Shown here: positions 20,490 through 30,800 of the stretch, piece by piece | How positions within the stretch are numbered: position 1 is the first letter of the stretch | Layout: the number at the start of each line of letters is the position of its first letter | Origin: Pycnococcus provasolii | Taxonomy: Eukaryota > Chlorophyta > Pseudoscourfieldiophyceae > Pseudoscourfieldiales | Assembly (NCBI GenBank): GCA_049487715.1 | Contig: CP150564.1 | Location: 310,001 to 374,000, forward strand | DNA: 64,000 bases | Direction of reading: 5' to 3' | The notes under the pieces: model-generated | Told to the model about the DNA's origin: nothing | The model's database searches: none | What the model saw: the letters and a program-made list of their open reading frames with translations, nothing else | Translations under genes and position numbers: made by a program

Positions 20490-21248
20490 CTACTTCCGTA
20501 GACTTGCCCAAGCCATTGCGCCGCGCACGGCGCGAAACGTCAGACTGTACCTCGTGTTGGTGCGTTTCAACTCCAGATGACCGTCTTCTCGTTTCGCCAA
20601 CGCACCTTTCACCTCCTCATCGGTGCCGTTGAGTAGCGCATCGGACGCGACCACGTGAGCTTCCACGTCATCGATACCGTGCAGGTAATCGGTGTACGCC
20701 TTGCCGCGGAAGATGAGCAGCGAGCGAGGCATGAGCGCGACGTGCAGCGGTGGATTTTGGGTGCAGTCGTCGCCAAGCTTGCTCGTGAAGGTGATGACGG
20801 CGGGACTTTGCAAGCTGAGTATTGCGACTCCTGGTTGATAGCACGGCCCGTCTTCGTGAGGCATGACTCCCTGACCAGTCGTGTACTCGTTGACGAGAAC
20901 GTGGTTTGGCTTTTGCATTTTCTTTCCCCAGAACTCCGTCGCGACTTGCGAGCAGCAGGTGGCTCCGACTTGTTCTGCAGTTTTGGCGAGAAACGGCGGT
21001 AGCGGCTGCACCCCTCCGATGACTGCTTTGAGTTTTGCGTCAACGTTTCCTCCCCACACCTGTATTCTCCTCGTCGACGTTTCCATTTGGTTCCATCGCG
21101 ACGCCGGTTGGTCGGCGATGGCGTTGAGCAGGTACGTCTCTTCGTCGTTCGATACGTAGTTAGGCACGTACGCGACGTCGTTCTCGGAAGTATGTGGTAG
21201 ATGGATGAAGGAGATTTCACACGAGTTTACGGTTTGTGCAATCGTCAT
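20490..21248 (-). CDS. ALKBH6: ALKBH6-like 2-oxoglutarate/Fe(II) dioxygenase
   Basis: ATG 21248 (MTIAQTVN) gives 252 residues, close to the usual length of this family. Motifs: YVPNYVSNDEETYLLNAI near the N terminus, the substrate-lid region RRIQVWGG, then LVNEYTTGQGVMPHEDGPCY with the iron ligands His and Asp (HED). FRGKAYTDYLHGI carries the distal His, and RYSLTFRAVR the 2-oxoglutarate-binding Arg. PLPPFLAK and the order of motifs match animal and plant ALKBH6, thought to act on RNA or DNA in the nucleus/cytosol; its substrate is not settled. The longer upstream frame lacks an ATG. It is divergent from the Mpo1-like gene, with 472 bp between starts. Confidence 0.92.
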   Translation of the reverse strand: MTIAQTVNSCEISFIHLPHTSENDVAYVPNYVSNDEETYLLNAIADQPASRWNQMETSTRRIQVWGGNVDAKLKAVIGGVQPLPPFLAKTAEQVGATCCSQVATEFWGKKMQKPNHVLVNEYTTGQGVMPHEDGPCYQPGVAILSLQSPAVITFTSKLGDDCTQNPPLHVALMPRSLLIFRGKAYTDYLHGIDDVEAHVVASDALLNGTDEEVKGALAKREDGHLELKRTNTRYSLTFRAVRGAMAWASLRK

Positions 21249-21720
21249 CCCTAGTGCGCGAAACCAAAAAAGGTGGAGGAGGAAGACGCCATGGACAAAA
21301 CCCAAACGGATTCTAAACAAGTGGAAAATGAGACGAATGAGACAGCAGGTGAAGACGGATCAGAATGAGCTTTGCCCCCCGAAGACGAACACAAGTCGAG
21401 ATGTCGACCACGAGGGGATCCCCAAACATAAAAATCTAAGGTAGGTACCACACGACGGGAGTTCCCACTCCAGGGAGATTTGCGCGGGGGACGACGACGA
21501 CGGAGAGAGGGAAAGGGACGAGGAGCCAGAACAGAAAAAACAAGAGGGAGTGAGAACCAACCCATGAATGCATCCCCAAAGAAAGCGCGTTTCCCCGTTG
21601 TAAAGGAGCAGATGTTGCCCCCCCACGACGTGTCTTCGACGCCGGCCACAACCCTCCCCATCCTCTCCTCATCCGGACCATCCGGGAGATCGCACCTCCT
21701 ACCTCGCTAGCTCGCGCACC
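21249..21720. promoter_or_regulatory. Divergent promoter region, ALKBH6-like and Mpo1-like genes
   Basis: No coding domain. It contains CGGGGGACGACGACGACGGAG and purine-rich stretches. CCTCCTACCTCGCTAGCTCGC immediately precedes the plus-strand ATG at 21721. Confidence 0.4.
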
Positions 21721-23829
21721 ATGGGACGCGGCGGCGAGAACGCGCTGCTCAAAAACAACAGCCCGGGGGACAGAATAAACAACTCCATCAAGGTCAACGA
21801 GAACAACAACGCGGTGGACGGAGAAAAAGCCAAAGAGACCGCGATGGGCCCGCTCGCGCGTAAACTGCGCGCGCGATTCCCAGACTGGTACGCGCTCGCG
21901 GACGAATTCACACTCTACCACCAAAACTCCTTCAACGTTTTCCTGCACATGGTCACAACACCCGCGGGCATATGGGCCGCACTCGCGCTCATCACCAAGG
22001 CGGCGCACACGCTGGACGCCAAAACGCTCAACTCGCCCAACTCCGTGCCTTTCGTCTTGATCATGCTCTACAACGCCATCCTCAAGCAGAAACTACCCAA
22101 GGATCTGTGGGTTATGAACAGCATGGTCATGTTTGCGCTCGGAACGGCCGCCGCCGTGGCGCAGGCCGAGTACTCCTTCCTCGCGCTCGGCGTGACGCTC
22201 GCCGTCAGCTACTTTGGGCAGGATGTCGCGCACTGGCTCACGGGCGAGAAGACGTACGACAGCACGTACATGACCGCGGATGCGCGCGCCGCCAACGGAA
22301 GCGCGTCGTCGTCGTTCGCGTCCAAGTTCATGGAGCACACCGTTTACCTGATGCCGCTCGTGCTGCACTCCGCGTACCACTGCCCCGAACCCATCCTCCT
22401 CAGCTGGATGGTGCCGCGCAACTACGTCGTGTTCGCGAAGCTCACGTCCACCGACGAGAAGTCGCACCTGAAGCGCATCCGCGACTGGGCGCTCGCGCAA
22501 AACCCAAGGCTCGATGCCACCACGCACTGGTGGTTCGAGCGACCGAACGGCGCGCAGGTGGGAGTCGAGAACCAGGGATACGAGGTGTCTCCCGAGGTGA
22601 AGGAAAGCTTCGAGGAGATCATGAAGGGTGACACGGTCATGGGCATGTTCACGAAGCGCTTTGACATGACGTCGTACGAGATTGCGCAGGTGCGCGGCAT
22701 GAACGAGCTGTACGTCGCCGGGCCGCCGCTGACGAACAACAGCGACAAGGTGTTCGAGTCGAGCCACGTCGACGGGCCGTACCGCATCTTCCCGTTCTGC
22801 TACCTCTTCAGGTGCATGCTTGCCACCACCGGCAACTCGCAGATTCGCACCAACTTCAACTTTGTCACGACGTACCCCGAGAACACCACGAAGTACACGC
22901 TCGCGGACGGCGATGTCGTCGGCTTCGACTTCAACCGTGAGATTCACTACATCGACAACGACCCGGATCCGAAGCGCGTGAACAAAGACCCGCGCGTCAA
23001 CCTCAAGCTTCACTACGTCGTCTACCCGAAGTGCATGCGGCCTTTCGGCAAGCTTCTCGCATTCCTCACGACGCGCTACAACGTGAACGCACGCAACCTT
23101 TTCCTCAACACGATCCGCCCCAAGACGTGGAGGCATAAGTTCAACGCCAAGTACGTCGTGTTGTGGACAACCGAGGCGGTGTACCGCATCGAGCAGTTCG
23201 CCTCGTGGAGCAACGTCGCGTACGTCGCGCTCGCCAGCCTGCTGCCGCGCCTCCTGCTCGGCGCATCGAGCTCGTACCCGTGCTTCGTCGCGCTGACGAG
23301 CTTCGTGCACTACATCATGTACATCTCCGTGTACTACCTGCGCGACGACGTCAGCTACGGCAGCTTCAAGCGCGACGTGATGTTCTTCAAGGTGATCGCG
23401 TACTGCCACCTCGTGTCACAGTTCGCCTCCGCGGTCATGGCAAACGTCGCGACGACGGGGCACCCCGTGCTTTCGTACGCGATGATGGCGGTGGGATACG
23501 GCCTTGCAAGCTCCGCCGCGATGGCGCTGGGCGTTGACCGCACTTATTTTGGCAGCGAGCTGGGCCACTACCCACCGAAGTGGATTACGGCATTCCCGTA
23601 CAGCCTGAAGATCCCGCACCCGATGATTGTCGGAGGCATCATCGGCCTGAGCGGGTTCCAGATCTACGCGCCATTCCGCCTCGCCATTCCATGGCTCATT
23701 CCCGCGCACATTGCATTCTACATGCTTCACATGCTTCAGGAGCACTTCGACATCATCGCACCGAAGTCGAGGGGCATTGGTAAAACCGCCGCGAGCGCTT
23801 CTGTTACTGGTGAGAAGAAGGTGGCGTAG
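21721..23829 (+). CDS. Multidomain membrane protein: Mpo1-like + HxD...H cupin-like + PEMT-like tail
   Basis: 702 residues, one exon. Residues about 55-220 resemble Mpo1/DUF962 membrane dioxygenases: FTLYHQNSFNVFLHMVTTP (H67, N72, H76) and a second His in FGQDVAHWLTGE (H171) between hydrophobic helices. Yeast Mpo1 alpha-oxidises 2-hydroxy fatty acids. Residues about 320-440 look like a double-stranded beta-helix oxygenase: HVDGPY (H349, D351), then FDFNREIHYI (H409) and LKLHYVVYPK, spaced as in aspartyl-hydroxylase-like 2-oxoglutarate enzymes. Residues about 480-680 are membrane helices. They end FPYSLKIPHPMIVGGIIGL, similar to the helix motif of PEMT/ICMT methyltransferases, then HMLQEHFD. 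Each assignment is by motif; the combination is not one I know. The start context (ACCATGGG) is good. Confidence 0.7.
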   Translation: MGRGGENALLKNNSPGDRINNSIKVNENNNAVDGEKAKETAMGPLARKLRARFPDWYALADEFTLYHQNSFNVFLHMVTTPAGIWAALALITKAAHTLDAKTLNSPNSVPFVLIMLYNAILKQKLPKDLWVMNSMVMFALGTAAAVAQAEYSFLALGVTLAVSYFGQDVAHWLTGEKTYDSTYMTADARAANGSASSSFASKFMEHTVYLMPLVLHSAYHCPEPILLSWMVPRNYVVFAKLTSTDEKSHLKRIRDWALAQNPRLDATTHWWFERPNGAQVGVENQGYEVSPEVKESFEEIMKGDTVMGMFTKRFDMTSYEIAQVRGMNELYVAGPPLTNNSDKVFESSHVDGPYRIFPFCYLFRCMLATTGNSQIRTNFNFVTTYPENTTKYTLADGDVVGFDFNREIHYIDNDPDPKRVNKDPRVNLKLHYVVYPKCMRPFGKLLAFLTTRYNVNARNLFLNTIRPKTWRHKFNAKYVVLWTTEAVYRIEQFASWSNVAYVALASLLPRLLLGASSSYPCFVALTSFVHYIMYISVYYLRDDVSYGSFKRDVMFFKVIAYCHLVSQFASAVMANVATTGHPVLSYAMMAVGYGLASSAAMALGVDRTYFGSELGHYPPKWITAFPYSLKIPHPMIVGGIIGLSGFQIYAPFRLAIPWLIPAHIAFYMLHMLQEHFDIIAPKSRGIGKTAASASVTGEKKVA

Positions 23830-23999
23830 AACGACGAGAGGCGTCGATTTGGAACAAGGAGGATGACTACCAATTTTTTTTAGTGGAGAGAGACAGGTGA
23901 AAGAAAAAAGGATTTCGAACCAAGTTCGAACCAAAAAAAATGTAATTGGAGGAAATTTTGTTTTTCCAAAGACGAAAAATAACACATTTGTATTTAGAG

Positions 24000-26900
24000 T
24001 TAGTCGCGCGTCGCAACGAACACCGCCGCGGTGCTCGGTGGCACCGACAGTGCGAAACCCACCTCGCCATGTCCTCGGGTGGGAAGAACGCGGCACTCGC
24101 GCGTAACGTCGTCCACAGAGCCCTGCAGCTCGGGGTGCACATTCAGCTGACGTCCGTCGCGCTTCCACGCGTCGAGAAGGTGCCCGAGCCGTCGAGGTGG
24201 CAGACGGAGCTCATCCAACGTCGCCGTTGGTGGTGGTGACGCCGGATCCACCCCACATTTGTGCACGTACGTTTCCGCGCGAGCGTTCAACACCACCACG
24301 ACCATCGCGTGGTGCGCATCCAGCTGGCTCAGCTCCGGTGCCGCGCCGCGCTCGCCGCCATCCACGATGGCAAACACAACGACGCCATCCTCGAGGGGCG
24401 CGTCGAAGAACATGCGCGCCTGCACGTCCTCCTGAGTACGAAGGCGGAAGAGCGGCGATGACCTGCGAACGCGAAGCAGCTCTTGGAATGCCTCACTCGT
24501 CCGTCGGATCAGGTTCGCGTCCGGAGCAAGCGACGCGCGATTCGCCAGCAGAGGTCGAATCATGTCGTACTTCTCGGCATTCTTCTCCGCGGGTGGCAAG
24601 CCCACGCCAAAGTTGTTCCCGCTCATGTCCCAAAGCAGGCGGTTGAAGTGATCGCCGCTGTTGTAGCTGTCACGGTCCAGGCTCTTGCTGCGCAATATTT
24701 CGTCGCCGGCGTGGAAGAACGGGACGCCCTGCGCGTACGCCACGCAAGCGGAGCAGAAGATGGACCGTCTTGCAAACTCCTCGGGAGGTAGCAAGCCGCT
24801 CGACGTCGGCTCGTGAGGCGACGCGCGCAGCTTCCACACGATCATGTCGAACAGCGTTTCGTTGTCGTGCGCGCTCACGTAATTGACCGTCTCGTCGGGG
24901 TTGCGCGCGTATCCGCAGTTGCTGCCAAGCCACGCCGCATCGCGTCCCATGGTGAACGTCTCCTTGGCATCCGTGGCACGGCACGAAGCCTTGAGAAACA
25001 CCGAGTCGCGCAGATTCCCAGCCAGGCTGCACATGAGCCGCTCGGAGCTCTCGATGAGAACGCGCTGCTGCTCGTCGGGTGTGGTGCCCGCGGCGGTGTA
25101 CTCGCTTGGGTCGGTACCGAGCCCGGTGGCAAACCCTTGATCGCGTGGGTCGCCAAACGGACTTCCACCCACGACAGCCTCGCGGATGCGATCGTTGAAC
25201 GAACCGATGCCGCTGCCGTGCAGGTTGAGCTGCCCGGCGTTCACACCGCGAGCGTTGCCAGCCACCTCGCCGAAGTCCCATCCTTCGCCGTACAGGTAGA
25301 CGCGTGATCCGTCCACGCCGTGCTCTTGCACGTTGAGAGCATTGAGCGCGTCGCGCACCTTGTTCATCGTCCTCATCATGAGGTGTCCCATGAGGTCGAA
25401 GCGGAATCCGGACAGCTTGTACGTGCGAGCCCAGTGCACGACCGCGTCGACGATGAGGCGCTCGCACATGTAGTGCTCGCTCGCCGTGTTGTTCATGCAC
25501 GTGCTGTTTTCGATGTCGCCGTCGCCGTTGCGCCTGTAGTAGTAGCCCGGCACCACCTTGTCGAGCACGCTCGTGTGCGCGGTGCACCCCGCGGCGTAGG
25601 TGTGGTTGAACACGACGTCCGCGACGACGCCGAGTCCCAGGTTCGCCATGCTCGCGGTGACGCCTCGCATCTCACGCACGCGTGCCGCGCCGTCCGGATC
25701 CGTCGCGTAGCTTCCGTCCGGTGCGAGGAAGTGCACGGGATCGTACCCCCAGTTGTACGCGTCGTCGTTCGCGACGGACATTACGGCACCCTGCTGCATG
25801 TCGCTGTCCGGCGCGGCGTCGTGCGGTACGTGAGGCCACTGCCATCGTTCCTTGCGCTCATCCACGGATCCAAAGTCGTTGATGGGTAGCAGGTGCACGT
25901 GCGTCATTCCCGACTCCGCGAGACGCGCGAGGTGCGCGACGCCCTGGCTGCACTCCGCGTTGGGCGGCGCGGACGTCGACGGAGGGAGTGCGAACGCCGC
26001 GAACGTGCCGCGCATGTGTTCGGGAACGCACTGATCGCTCGCGCTGAAGTCTCGCACGTGCAGTTCGTAGATTGCCATGTCCGTGGGATGGTTGCAGTGC
26101 GGCGTCCTGACGGTGTCCCAGTGCGCGTTGTGCGGCATGGTTGACAGATCGTTCATCACGTCGATGACGTGCACGGAAAGCCCATTCGCACTCAAGCTGT
26201 GCGCGTACGGATCGGTGGCGGTGACGCTCTCGATGTGATTCGTCCACGGCACGAACACGCGCATTTCGTACACAAAGTACTTGTTGTACGCCTCGTCGCT
26301 CGGGATGTCGACGGACCACGTCCCACTGTCGTCGTCGCGTGTCAGCTCGTACAGTGCGCTTTGATCGTCGAAGCGCTTGTCCGGTGGCGAGTTGTAGAAC
26401 CGCGCACTGACGTTCTGCGCGGTGGGTGCCCACAGCGTGAGTCGCGTGACACCAACCTGCGGGAACGTCACACCGAGCGGTCCGTCGTACGCGTACAGGC
26501 TGTCGAGCACGCCAGCTGTTTGTACACCCGTCGTGTACGTCGTGTGCTCGTCCGCCTGGATCGATACAGCGAGCTGGCAGGTGAGCAGGTACGCGGCCGC
26601 CTGCTTGTTTGCGACGAGGTTCAACGACGCGGTGTCAAGCTGGAAGGCGGCGTAGTGCGAGATGTGCGGGAATCGGTTGGCAATTTCGGGCGTGACGTTC
26701 CCCACGTGCGTGAGGCTGAACGACGCGTTGCCGTCAGCGTGAGGCAAGTTCACTTCGTTCGCCAAGCCTGCGTGTATTTGCGCGTCACGAGACGCATAGA
26801 GCGTGGCTGACTGTAGGTTTGCGCCCCCTCCGTGGTGCGAGATGAGCTCCGGAGGAACGGCGATGGTTTGGTGGTCGACGAAGAATGCGCGGCACTTGCC

Positions 26901-27209
26901 AAGACATTCCGGCCAAACGCGTTCGCGAGGCGTCTGCTGTTTATGCTGTTTGTGCGCTTCGGAGCTCTCCCCAGGGTGCTGCGACGAGAGCGACGAGGCG
27001 ATTGCGGTTCTGAGTCGCGACGTCGTTTGGTGGTGGTGGAGGTAATGGTGGTGCATGTGGTGGTGGTGGTGCTTCGGCGGGCTGCTAATGGCAGCGTGCG
27101 TCATGCTGCCGTGAGTTGGTCTCATATGAGCGTGCATGATGCCACTGCTGGTGTGCGTGTGCGTGTGCGTGTGGTGGTGCGGTGCTGCTGCCAGGAACCC
27201 AGCTGACAT
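24000..27209 (-). CDS. Limit dextrinase (pullulanase-type starch debranching enzyme)
   Basis: ATG 27209 gives 1,069 residues; the longer frame lacks an upstream ATG. The enzyme hydrolyses alpha-1,6 branches in starch, usually in the plastid. After a His-rich leader come N-terminal carbohydrate-binding-like domains (GVTFPQVGVTRLTLWAPTA). The GH13 barrel follows: THVHLLPINDFGSVDE, VVADVVFNHTY, GFRFDLMGHL (nucleophile Asp), VYLYGEGWDFG (acid/base Glu) and YVSAHDNETLFD. DRIREAVVGGSPFGDP and the PSEYTAAG region are typical of plant limit dextrinase rather than isoamylase. The leader HTHTHTHT and HHHHHMHHHYLHHHQ is odd for a transit peptide. The gene diverges from DRP5B. Confidence 0.95.
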   Translation of the reverse strand: MSAGFLAAAPHHHTHTHTHTSSGIMHAHMRPTHGSMTHAAISSPPKHHHHHMHHHYLHHHQTTSRLRTAIASSLSSQHPGESSEAHKQHKQQTPRERVWPECLGKCRAFFVDHQTIAVPPELISHHGGGANLQSATLYASRDAQIHAGLANEVNLPHADGNASFSLTHVGNVTPEIANRFPHISHYAAFQLDTASLNLVANKQAAAYLLTCQLAVSIQADEHTTYTTGVQTAGVLDSLYAYDGPLGVTFPQVGVTRLTLWAPTAQNVSARFYNSPPDKRFDDQSALYELTRDDDSGTWSVDIPSDEAYNKYFVYEMRVFVPWTNHIESVTATDPYAHSLSANGLSVHVIDVMNDLSTMPHNAHWDTVRTPHCNHPTDMAIYELHVRDFSASDQCVPEHMRGTFAAFALPPSTSAPPNAECSQGVAHLARLAESGMTHVHLLPINDFGSVDERKERWQWPHVPHDAAPDSDMQQGAVMSVANDDAYNWGYDPVHFLAPDGSYATDPDGAARVREMRGVTASMANLGLGVVADVVFNHTYAAGCTAHTSVLDKVVPGYYYRRNGDGDIENSTCMNNTASEHYMCERLIVDAVVHWARTYKLSGFRFDLMGHLMMRTMNKVRDALNALNVQEHGVDGSRVYLYGEGWDFGEVAGNARGVNAGQLNLHGSGIGSFNDRIREAVVGGSPFGDPRDQGFATGLGTDPSEYTAAGTTPDEQQRVLIESSERLMCSLAGNLRDSVFLKASCRATDAKETFTMGRDAAWLGSNCGYARNPDETVNYVSAHDNETLFDMIVWKLRASPHEPTSSGLLPPEEFARRSIFCSACVAYAQGVPFFHAGDEILRSKSLDRDSYNSGDHFNRLLWDMSGNNFGVGLPPAEKNAEKYDMIRPLLANRASLAPDANLIRRTSEAFQELLRVRRSSPLFRLRTQEDVQARMFFDAPLEDGVVVFAIVDGGERGAAPELSQLDAHHAMVVVVLNARAETYVHKCGVDPASPPPTATLDELRLPPRRLGHLLDAWKRDGRQLNVHPELQGSVDDVTRECRVLPTRGHGEVGFALSVPPSTAAVFVATRD

Positions 27210-27843
27210 ATGAATGTTGACAAGTGATGGTATGGTGGTCAAAGAAGACTCGGAGTCGGCGGAGCAGTATTGCCCCAAAAGGAAAGGAAAGGAGGGTCCG
27301 CTCACCTCCGGTCACTGCTCCTGTCCGTCCGAGGGTCCCAGGACGGGGAACAACAAACATCTGGGAGCAAATATCTAAACCCCGAAACTTAGTAAGTTCA
27401 TCTGTTCATGGGGACGAAAATAATCTTCAGCACACCTTGGCACAGAGGGAACAAACCCCGAAGTAAAAGGACGATTGCTGGAGACAGCTCGGAGAATTCG
27501 GGTTTCGAAAGCGAGTTCTGAGTTGAATTCCCGCCCCCGGCTGCCCGGGGGAAAACTCCAACAGCTCTTTTTCTCCCTTTGAACTCAAACCAAACCACTC
27601 CGGTTTTCCGCCTTTTGTAGTTGTTTTCAAACGCCTCACCACCACCTTAAGCAGTATTCGGTTACAACCTCTCCGTGTGTGTGTGTTGTGTGTTGTTAAC
27701 CTGCTGGGCCTGCTTCCTTCGTCTTATATTCTAGTGAACTAACAACCCTTGTTAGTTTCTCGGCTCTCTGCTCTCCCTCCTCATACCATTCGCGTGTGTG
27801 TGTCATTCATTCTTCATTCATAACATAGTCCAAGAAGCAAGCA
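27210..27843. promoter_or_regulatory. Divergent promoter region, limit dextrinase and DRP5B
   Basis: 634 bp with no supported gene. Two copies of AAACCCCGAA lie at 27377 and 27453, in the same orientation. TGTGTGTGTGTTGTGTGTTG at about 27674 and a second GTGTGTGTG at about 27794 are simple repeats in the DRP5B leader. Confidence 0.5.
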
Positions 27844-30800
27844 ATGTCCAGCCACAGCGGATCGAAGTGGCTCGCGAACCAACAGGGAGCAGCAGCAGGC
27901 AGCAACCAAACGTCTGGCAACAACCAGCAAACGGCTGCAAACAACACCACCGGCATATCTGGCGTGGCGGACCTCGAGTCCGCATTCGCGACACTGGGCG
28001 TGCCATCGCGAGAGAGCCCGATGCGAAGCAACGCGGCTTCAAGACCCACGTCCGCCGTTGAGCAGCTGCGACAGTCGCTCAACATGCCGCCCGCGACACG
28101 CGCGCCGAACGGCATACCAACCTCAACGAACCAGCAGATGCACCGCCAGCAGCAGCAGCAGTACCAGCAGCAGCCAACGATGATGCCGCACGCCTTCCAC
28201 CAACCGGTGCGACCGGCGCCGCACGCACCCCAAACGAACACAACAACGGCAGCCACGTCATCCTCCGCAGCTCTCGCAGCCGCAGCCGCCGCGGCGGTCG
28301 AGCGATCGTCGCCTGACAGCTTTCAGAGGTACTCGTCCACGAGCAGCAAGCAGAAGCTGTACGAGGCGTACAACGACCTGCACGGGCTTGCGCAGGACTT
28401 CCACAAGCCGTTCGACGCGCCGGCGATCCTCGTCGTCGGGCACCAGACGGACGGAAAAAGCGCACTCGTCGAGGCGCTCATGGGATTCCAGTTCAACCAC
28501 GTCGGTGGTGGAACGAAGACGCGACGACCTATCACTCTTCACATGAAGTACAACGCTGCGTGCGTGGAGCCGTTGTGCTACCTCGTCACGGACGAAGGGT
28601 TCGCTGCAACGACCGCGGCTGTCGAGGAGATTCCCGTCACGCTCGAGGAGCTGCAGGAGTACATCGAGAGTGAGAACCGTCGACTCGAGCGTGAGTCCGA
28701 GAAGTTCTGGGCCAAGGAGATTGTCGTGAAAATCGAGTACAAGTACTGCCCGAACCTCACGATCATCGACACGCCCGGACTCATCGCCGCGGCGCCGGGG
28801 CGAAAGCACAGCACGCAGCAGTCGTCCGCGCGTGCCGTCGAGCAGCTCGTGCGATCGAAGATGGAGCAGAAGGAGTTCATCATCCTGTGCCTCGAGGACA
28901 ACAGCGACTGGGGAAACACCACCACCAGGAGACTGGTCATGTCTGTAGACCCGGAGCTCAGGCGCAGCGTGATCGTCTCCACGAAGCTCGACACGCGCGT
29001 GCCGCAGTTCAGCCAGAGGGAGGATGTCGAATTCTTCCTGCACCCACCGCCGAAGATTCTCGAGTCCACCATCCTCGGTGGTGCGCCCTTCTTCACGAGC
29101 GTGCCCAGCGGACGCGTTGGAACGAACCGTGACGCCGCGTTCCCCTCGAACGAGGCGTTCCGCGACTCGGTGCGCGAACGCGAGACGCGCGACGTTACCG
29201 ACCTCGAGAGGCTGCTCGATCGTCCGCTCGACAGCTCCGAGCGCGCGCGCTGTGGAGTGAGTCGCCTTCGCAAGTTCCTTGAAGAGCTGCTGCAGCGTCG
29301 GTACCTCGAGAACGTCCCGTCGATCGTGCCTTTGCTCGAGAAGGAGCACCGCATCGCGAGCAGCAAGCTCGATGCTACCGTCACGGAGCTGAATCGCCTC
29401 GATCGAGATCACCTCAAGGAGATGGGACGGCACGTGCGCGAGGGATTCCTCGATAGCCTCGGGCAGATCATGCGTGGCACCGTCTCCATTGCCGTGGGAC
29501 GGCACGGCGAGACGCTCGCGGAGGAGCACATCCGAAGCGGTGCCTACGTGGGACCGGACGGCAAGCCGCTGCCCCACTACGCGGGCTTGCCCAACGCGAA
29601 CATGCGGCTGTACGGTGGCGCTCAGTACCACCGAGCGATCGTCGAGTTCCGCCACGTTGTAGGGCAGATGAAGTGTCCGCCCATCTCGCGCGAGGAGATT
29701 GTCAACGCGTGCGGCATCGACGACGTGCACGACGGCGTCAATTACACGCGAGCCGCTTGCGTGATTGCCATCGGCAAGGCGAAGGACGTGTTCGAGCCGT
29801 TCCTCTTCCAGCTGGGATACCGTCTCAGCCACGTGATGAAGCGCATGCTTCCCATCGCGATCAGCGCGCTGCAGAAGAAGCACGAGATGAGCCACGGCAA
29901 GGGCATCAGCGCAAGCGGCGTCATGGGAAACCCAGGCGCGGCCATGGATGGCGCGCAGGGAACCGGTACCATCTTCGGAGTGGCGGGACATAGCCTCTTC
30001 CTTCGCCGTGTCGGCGACTCCTTCCACCGCTTCATCGAAACGACGGAGAAGGACTGCCGCGACAAGGCGCTCGAGGATCTCGAGTCGACGACGAGGTACA
30101 TCTCCTGGAGCCTTCACAGCAAGAGTGGACAGGGACTTCGCGACATGCTCCGACGTGCGGACGCCGCGCGCGCCGCCTCCACGGCGATGGAACAGCACAG
30201 CAACGAGGAGAGAGCCCTCACGCCCTCGAGCGGGTCGAGCAGCGACCTCGTCACGTCCGCGCCGGCGCGTTTCTCCGAGATGGACCTGTACGACATGCTG
30301 TCATCCACGCTCTGGAGTCGACGCCTCGGCAGCGTCACCACCGACATCGTGCAGGCTCTCGTCTGCAGCGTCTTCGATGGAATTCGCGACCACGTCATCA
30401 GCTGCGCGGAGCTGAAGTTCAACTGTTTCTTCCTGATGCCGATCATTGACAAATTTCCCGGAATTCTGCGCGAGCACCTCGAGCGTGCTTACGAGGAGGA
30501 CCTCGATGGCGTCTTCGACGTCGCGAGTGTGAGGGAATCGCTCGAGCGCAGCAAAATGAGTCTCGATGCGGAGGTGGCGCAGGTGGAGCGGCTGCAGGAG
30601 AAGTTCCAGAGCATCCACCACACGCTGCAGAATCAGCAGGTGGAATCGACAACCTCGGGCTCAGATGCGGGGTACGATGCGTGGGGTGACGAGAATTCCG
30701 AGGCACAGCCTCGACGCATGACTGGTGGCGGGCGTAAGCCTGCGGGCGTGGGCTACGGTGGACCGATGCCACAGCTTCGTGCAAGCCGCGAAAGCCTGCG

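Noticed and set aside
22093-23409. 438-codon minus-strand frame opposite the Mpo1-like gene
   Set aside because: Composition is Arg/His/Val-rich, typical of an antisense shadow. The plus strand has clear domains and a good start.
28258-30198. 646-codon minus-strand frame opposite DRP5B
   Set aside because: Antisense shadow of a strongly conserved gene; no domain of its own.
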